64,000 bases of DNA. Source: Rotaria sordida. Taxonomy: Eukaryota > Rotifera > Eurotatoria > Philodinida > Philodinidae. The notes beneath the pieces were generated by a model. It had not been told where the DNA came from and ran no database searches. It saw only the letters and a program-made list of their open reading frames with translations. The DNA lies in assembly GCA_905250125.1 (NCBI GenBank), contig CAJNOL010000205.1:8542-72541 (forward strand). Reading direction: 5' to 3'. Shown here in pieces: positions 62,501 to 64,000 of the stretch (positions within the stretch are counted from its first letter, which is position 1; each line of letters opens with the position of its first letter). The translations under genes and the position numbers were made by a program.

Positions 62501-62540
62501 TCATCTAACAGCTGGACAATCGGTACAGTGGATTGGATGA
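59529..62540 (+). CDS. Secreted GH116 (GBA2/DUF608)-type glycosidase with PAN-like modules, intronless
   Basis: A single 1003-residue ORF. Residues 1-26 form a signal peptide ending IIYCQ. Residues about 91-177 and 345-405 are cysteine-rich and resemble PAN/apple modules ([34 protein letters not shown]). The GH116 region begins near 189 with [18 protein letters not shown] (GBA2: LPLGGIGGGTI). The catalytic alpha-barrel follows from about 555. Glu581 ([16 protein letters not shown]) aligns by eye with the GBA2 nucleophile region (QEYRMYNTYDVH). Asp705 ([18 protein letters not shown]) aligns with the acid/base segment (QTYDAWPVTGPSAY). The substrate is probably a beta-glucoside or glucosyl lipid, but specificity cannot be read. 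A secreted GH116 with PAN modules and no introns in 3 kb, next to mobile elements, suggests horizontal acquisition. N-terminal completeness is likely given the signal peptide. Confidence 0.82.
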   Translation: MIKKHIMLFIYSSVLASVFIPIIYCQTIYELLDSFRFLNEGTISSSEIYEYQYEFTFYTEPENVTREKFAWVEEVVRPYLYQKDPTKPLQCNSNPLLTGIDLPGADFLSIIPPLADPSHCNTLCCTYMSCTAWSYASLAPSDFNSCKKGQPCCYLKTYIPASVPNQDIISATMNRTCPYNHPPTGLRSAVPLGGITTGSIELRGDGTFHEWTIESQSPAAGAKFGVVDDALLVIRLRNLQTNENHTRLIRTHSNHNFDGIDTIKYHGSYPVSKLGLIDYKLIANMDLYAYSIFKPGDLNRSMTPAIIYSLNIENPNDYPIGIDFMYNVPLSVQIDQTRLSKTVIQQIISNTYTQCISYCDQNNLCASWNWHIVNNQSTCLLYSDIGNNVYLSGHVSGVRGQWTYNRTGPLVLDRPGKMPANGQYVLWPFLSSDQTMTATIDNDINNILSNFSINGGWFEQTELKGSAANGAVSISTKLQPGEKKTLSILFAWYFPHHYWLDLPLDNYYSLLFNNVTTVGQSIGIDKNDDSQLKIIIKDILTLHNLYFNSNLPDYLVDSLINSASHMRSAMYFSNGDWRQWEAYDCNDVDSVHNDHQRHLPYILYFPETEKIKMYTWAKYQQNDGMIQETFTVGCMGDTAPYDQHGGRNMGDVTTIFILETLELYRWTNDFTFLKDMYPHVVAGIKWQLSVSSQLGLPEHLECTYDIPYMSQYPTTTFNSFMHLAALRACMELTLIMNDTITYNECYKSYFIAVTQINQLLWYNDSIDTGYFLAYTGGQGEKAIFTDALYGQVLAFTYGLGPLYSISKMKKHLESEVRLADTPYGLRMLTGREPLTNPQDNSIWMGASQDWSVLNLWFNMDFDSALIQSVKGLNHVRQTLNDQWNTHGLYAGDGYGIGGKPWVTSHYGFHMVLWHLPFAITGQYTDLTKGILLFSPKLRSPFILPVLIPNIFGSISATPLLNGQSSYTFTLSIGNLSLNVLAINNVKYPRSIHLTAGQSVQWIG

Positions 62541-62801
62541 TTGATTAATAACAATCAATATTTATTACAGTTAGAATTAAGTAAAACTTTTTTTGACGCT
62601 TTCCAACCTTGAGCGATTTTCTAACGACGTACTAAGCAGTATGTTTGTTTCTTTAATTTTAACAATAAAAATATATGAATAATATTGAAAATATTCAATT
62701 CAAACAGATTTAATTAGTAAGAATTTACTTTTTATTTTGAAGAGAAAAATAAACGAACATTCAATCAAATCTTGAATGTTTAGTTAAATAAAAGAGAAAT
62801 A
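62541..62801. other. 3' flank of the glycosidase gene
   Basis: Short AT-rich spacer with AATAAAAATA near 62665 that could serve for polyadenylation. Confidence 0.4.
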
Positions 62802-63558
62802 CAGGGTATTCGAAAAGTAAATTCGTATAACTCCACTATTTATCAAATTTAATCAACTAACTTTTTTCAAATGATAGATATAAGTGTGAAGTTTTTATTA
62901 GTAGGAGCAAACTTCACAAACACTGTTCAAAATTATTACTTTCGCCTGAGATATGAAAACCAGTCGATTTTCAATTTCAAAAAACACACTACATAGTGTT
63001 TCTGTTTTGATACTTCCATATTTTGCGTTTTTTGTGACGTTTATATCGTGCAGATGTTGCTCTATCTGTTCTATGCATTTGTTGTGATGTGTCACTTAAA
63101 ATAGAAGCCTAACAATGTCAAGTTCGATGACGACGAAGCTTATAAGATCGATTCGTCTTTTCCAGTTCATCAATCATCGTTTGGAAACATAAAGTTGTCA
63201 CACGAGCTCTTTGATCACCGGACTTGCCATTATTAGGCTTCTATTTTTAGTGACACATCACAACAAATGCATAGAATCGATAGTGCACCATCTGCACGAT
63301 ATAAACATCACAAAAAAAACGCAAAATATGGAAGTATCAAAACAGAAACACTATGTAATGTGTTTTTTGAAATTGAAAATCGACTGGTTTTCATATTTCA
63401 GGCGAAAGTAATAATTTTGAACAGTGTTTGTGAAGTTTGTCCGTACCAATAAAAACTTCACACTTATATCTATCATTTGAAAAAAGTTAGTTGATTAAAT
63501 TTGATAAATAGTGGAGTTATACAAATTTACTTTTCGACCGAACTTTTGGAACATCCTG
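62802..63558. mobile_element. Long foldback element with mariner-like ends
   Basis: Arms of about 316 and 330 bp (62802-63117 and 63229-63558) are inverted copies with few differences, separated by a 111-bp centre. The ends read TA-CAGGGTATTCGAAAAG and TA-CAGGATGTTCCAAAAG on opposite strands, with TA flanks, as for Tc1/mariner elements. The right arm has an extra ~14 bp near its tip. ORFs inside each arm are mirror images and show no transposase motif. Confidence 0.75.
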
Positions 63559-64000
63559 TATATATCTAATAAAATAGAAAACTTAACTCATTTCCATACT
63601 TTATCAAGATATTGGATAGATGAAAAAAAATATTTATTTCTTTGACTAAATTTCTTACGGATCAAATTTGATTAAGATACCAATCAAAAATAGATTCAAT
63701 TACATTTTGCTTATAAAAATATTATTATTAAACGTTCTTTTAACTGTGTTTATACAGTTTCAAAAACGCAAATTTTGTTCTCTTAGTTTAAAAAAACTAT
63801 CTTTTCTTTATTCTTTAAAATTCAATTCATTGCTACAGCTTTTTGTGGTTATTACTATAAAAACAAAAAAGTACGCTACTATTGCGCAATCATTTTGTAT
63901 GAAGTACTATAATTCAAATTAGTGCATTCAACAGTAAGTTCTGTTATATTATGCAATAAAATTACAATATCAAAAAGATATTAAAATAAAATTATTACAA
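63559..64000. other. Window end, no supported gene
   Basis: AT-rich; one 84-codon ORF (63668-63922) is low-complexity and hydrophobic without context. Confidence 0.5.

Noticed and set aside
63211..63452. Two overlapping ORFs in the right arm of the foldback element
   Set aside because: The same sequence is mirrored in the left arm, and no transposase or other motif is present.

Overview
The window looks like nuclear DNA of a small-genome invertebrate, most probably a bdelloid rotifer of the Rotaria/Adineta type. This is inference. The DNA is very AT-rich. Most genes are cut by tiny GT-AG introns (about 50-70 bp). Many start codons sit a few bases after a strong 3' splice acceptor, as expected where spliced-leader trans-splicing is common. 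The gene set (cyclin E, SERINC, exosome, U11-48K, Staufen, DEPTOR, CTDNEP1, UFSP, PITP) is animal-like. There are no bacterial operons, tRNAs, rRNAs or CRISPR arrays.

Layout. 0-10 kb: a five-exon tail-anchored membrane protein gene, a foldback element built on GGGATGG words, and a decayed zinc-finger ORF resembling a retroelement ORF1. 10-24 kb: a dense housekeeping block with cyclin E, SERINC, exosome subunit EXOSC7 (carrying a MITE in intron 2 and a complete antisense PITP gene inside intron 3), an orphan gene and a UFSP1-type protease in head-to-head arrangement. 24-28 kb: transposon-derived DNA, with a MULE-like transposase relic and a perfect-centred foldback element with an 8-bp target duplication. 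28-37 kb: DEPTOR, probably with a distant 5' exon and a low-complexity first intron of nearly 6 kb. 38-52 kb: SAR1-like GTPase with two UPRE-like sites in an inverted repeat, SNRNP48, Staufen, a small myristoylated RanBP2-finger protein, a Rho GTPase, CTDNEP1 and a CCDC50-like adaptor. 52-64 kb: a mobile-element-rich, gene-poor zone with a dead Tc1/mariner transposase, a 1.9-kb non-autonomous LTR element, an intronless 3-kb secreted GH116-type glycosidase gene (horizontal transfer candidate) and a 0.75-kb foldback mariner-type element.

The genes do not form one pathway. Some share themes: ER and secretion (SAR1, CTDNEP1, UFSP, SERINC, PITP), RNA handling (EXOSC7, SNRNP48, Staufen) and growth control (cyclin E, DEPTOR). 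All exon boundaries were set by hand from reading frame, GT-AG sites and resemblance to known families. All family calls are from recalled family motifs, not database searches.
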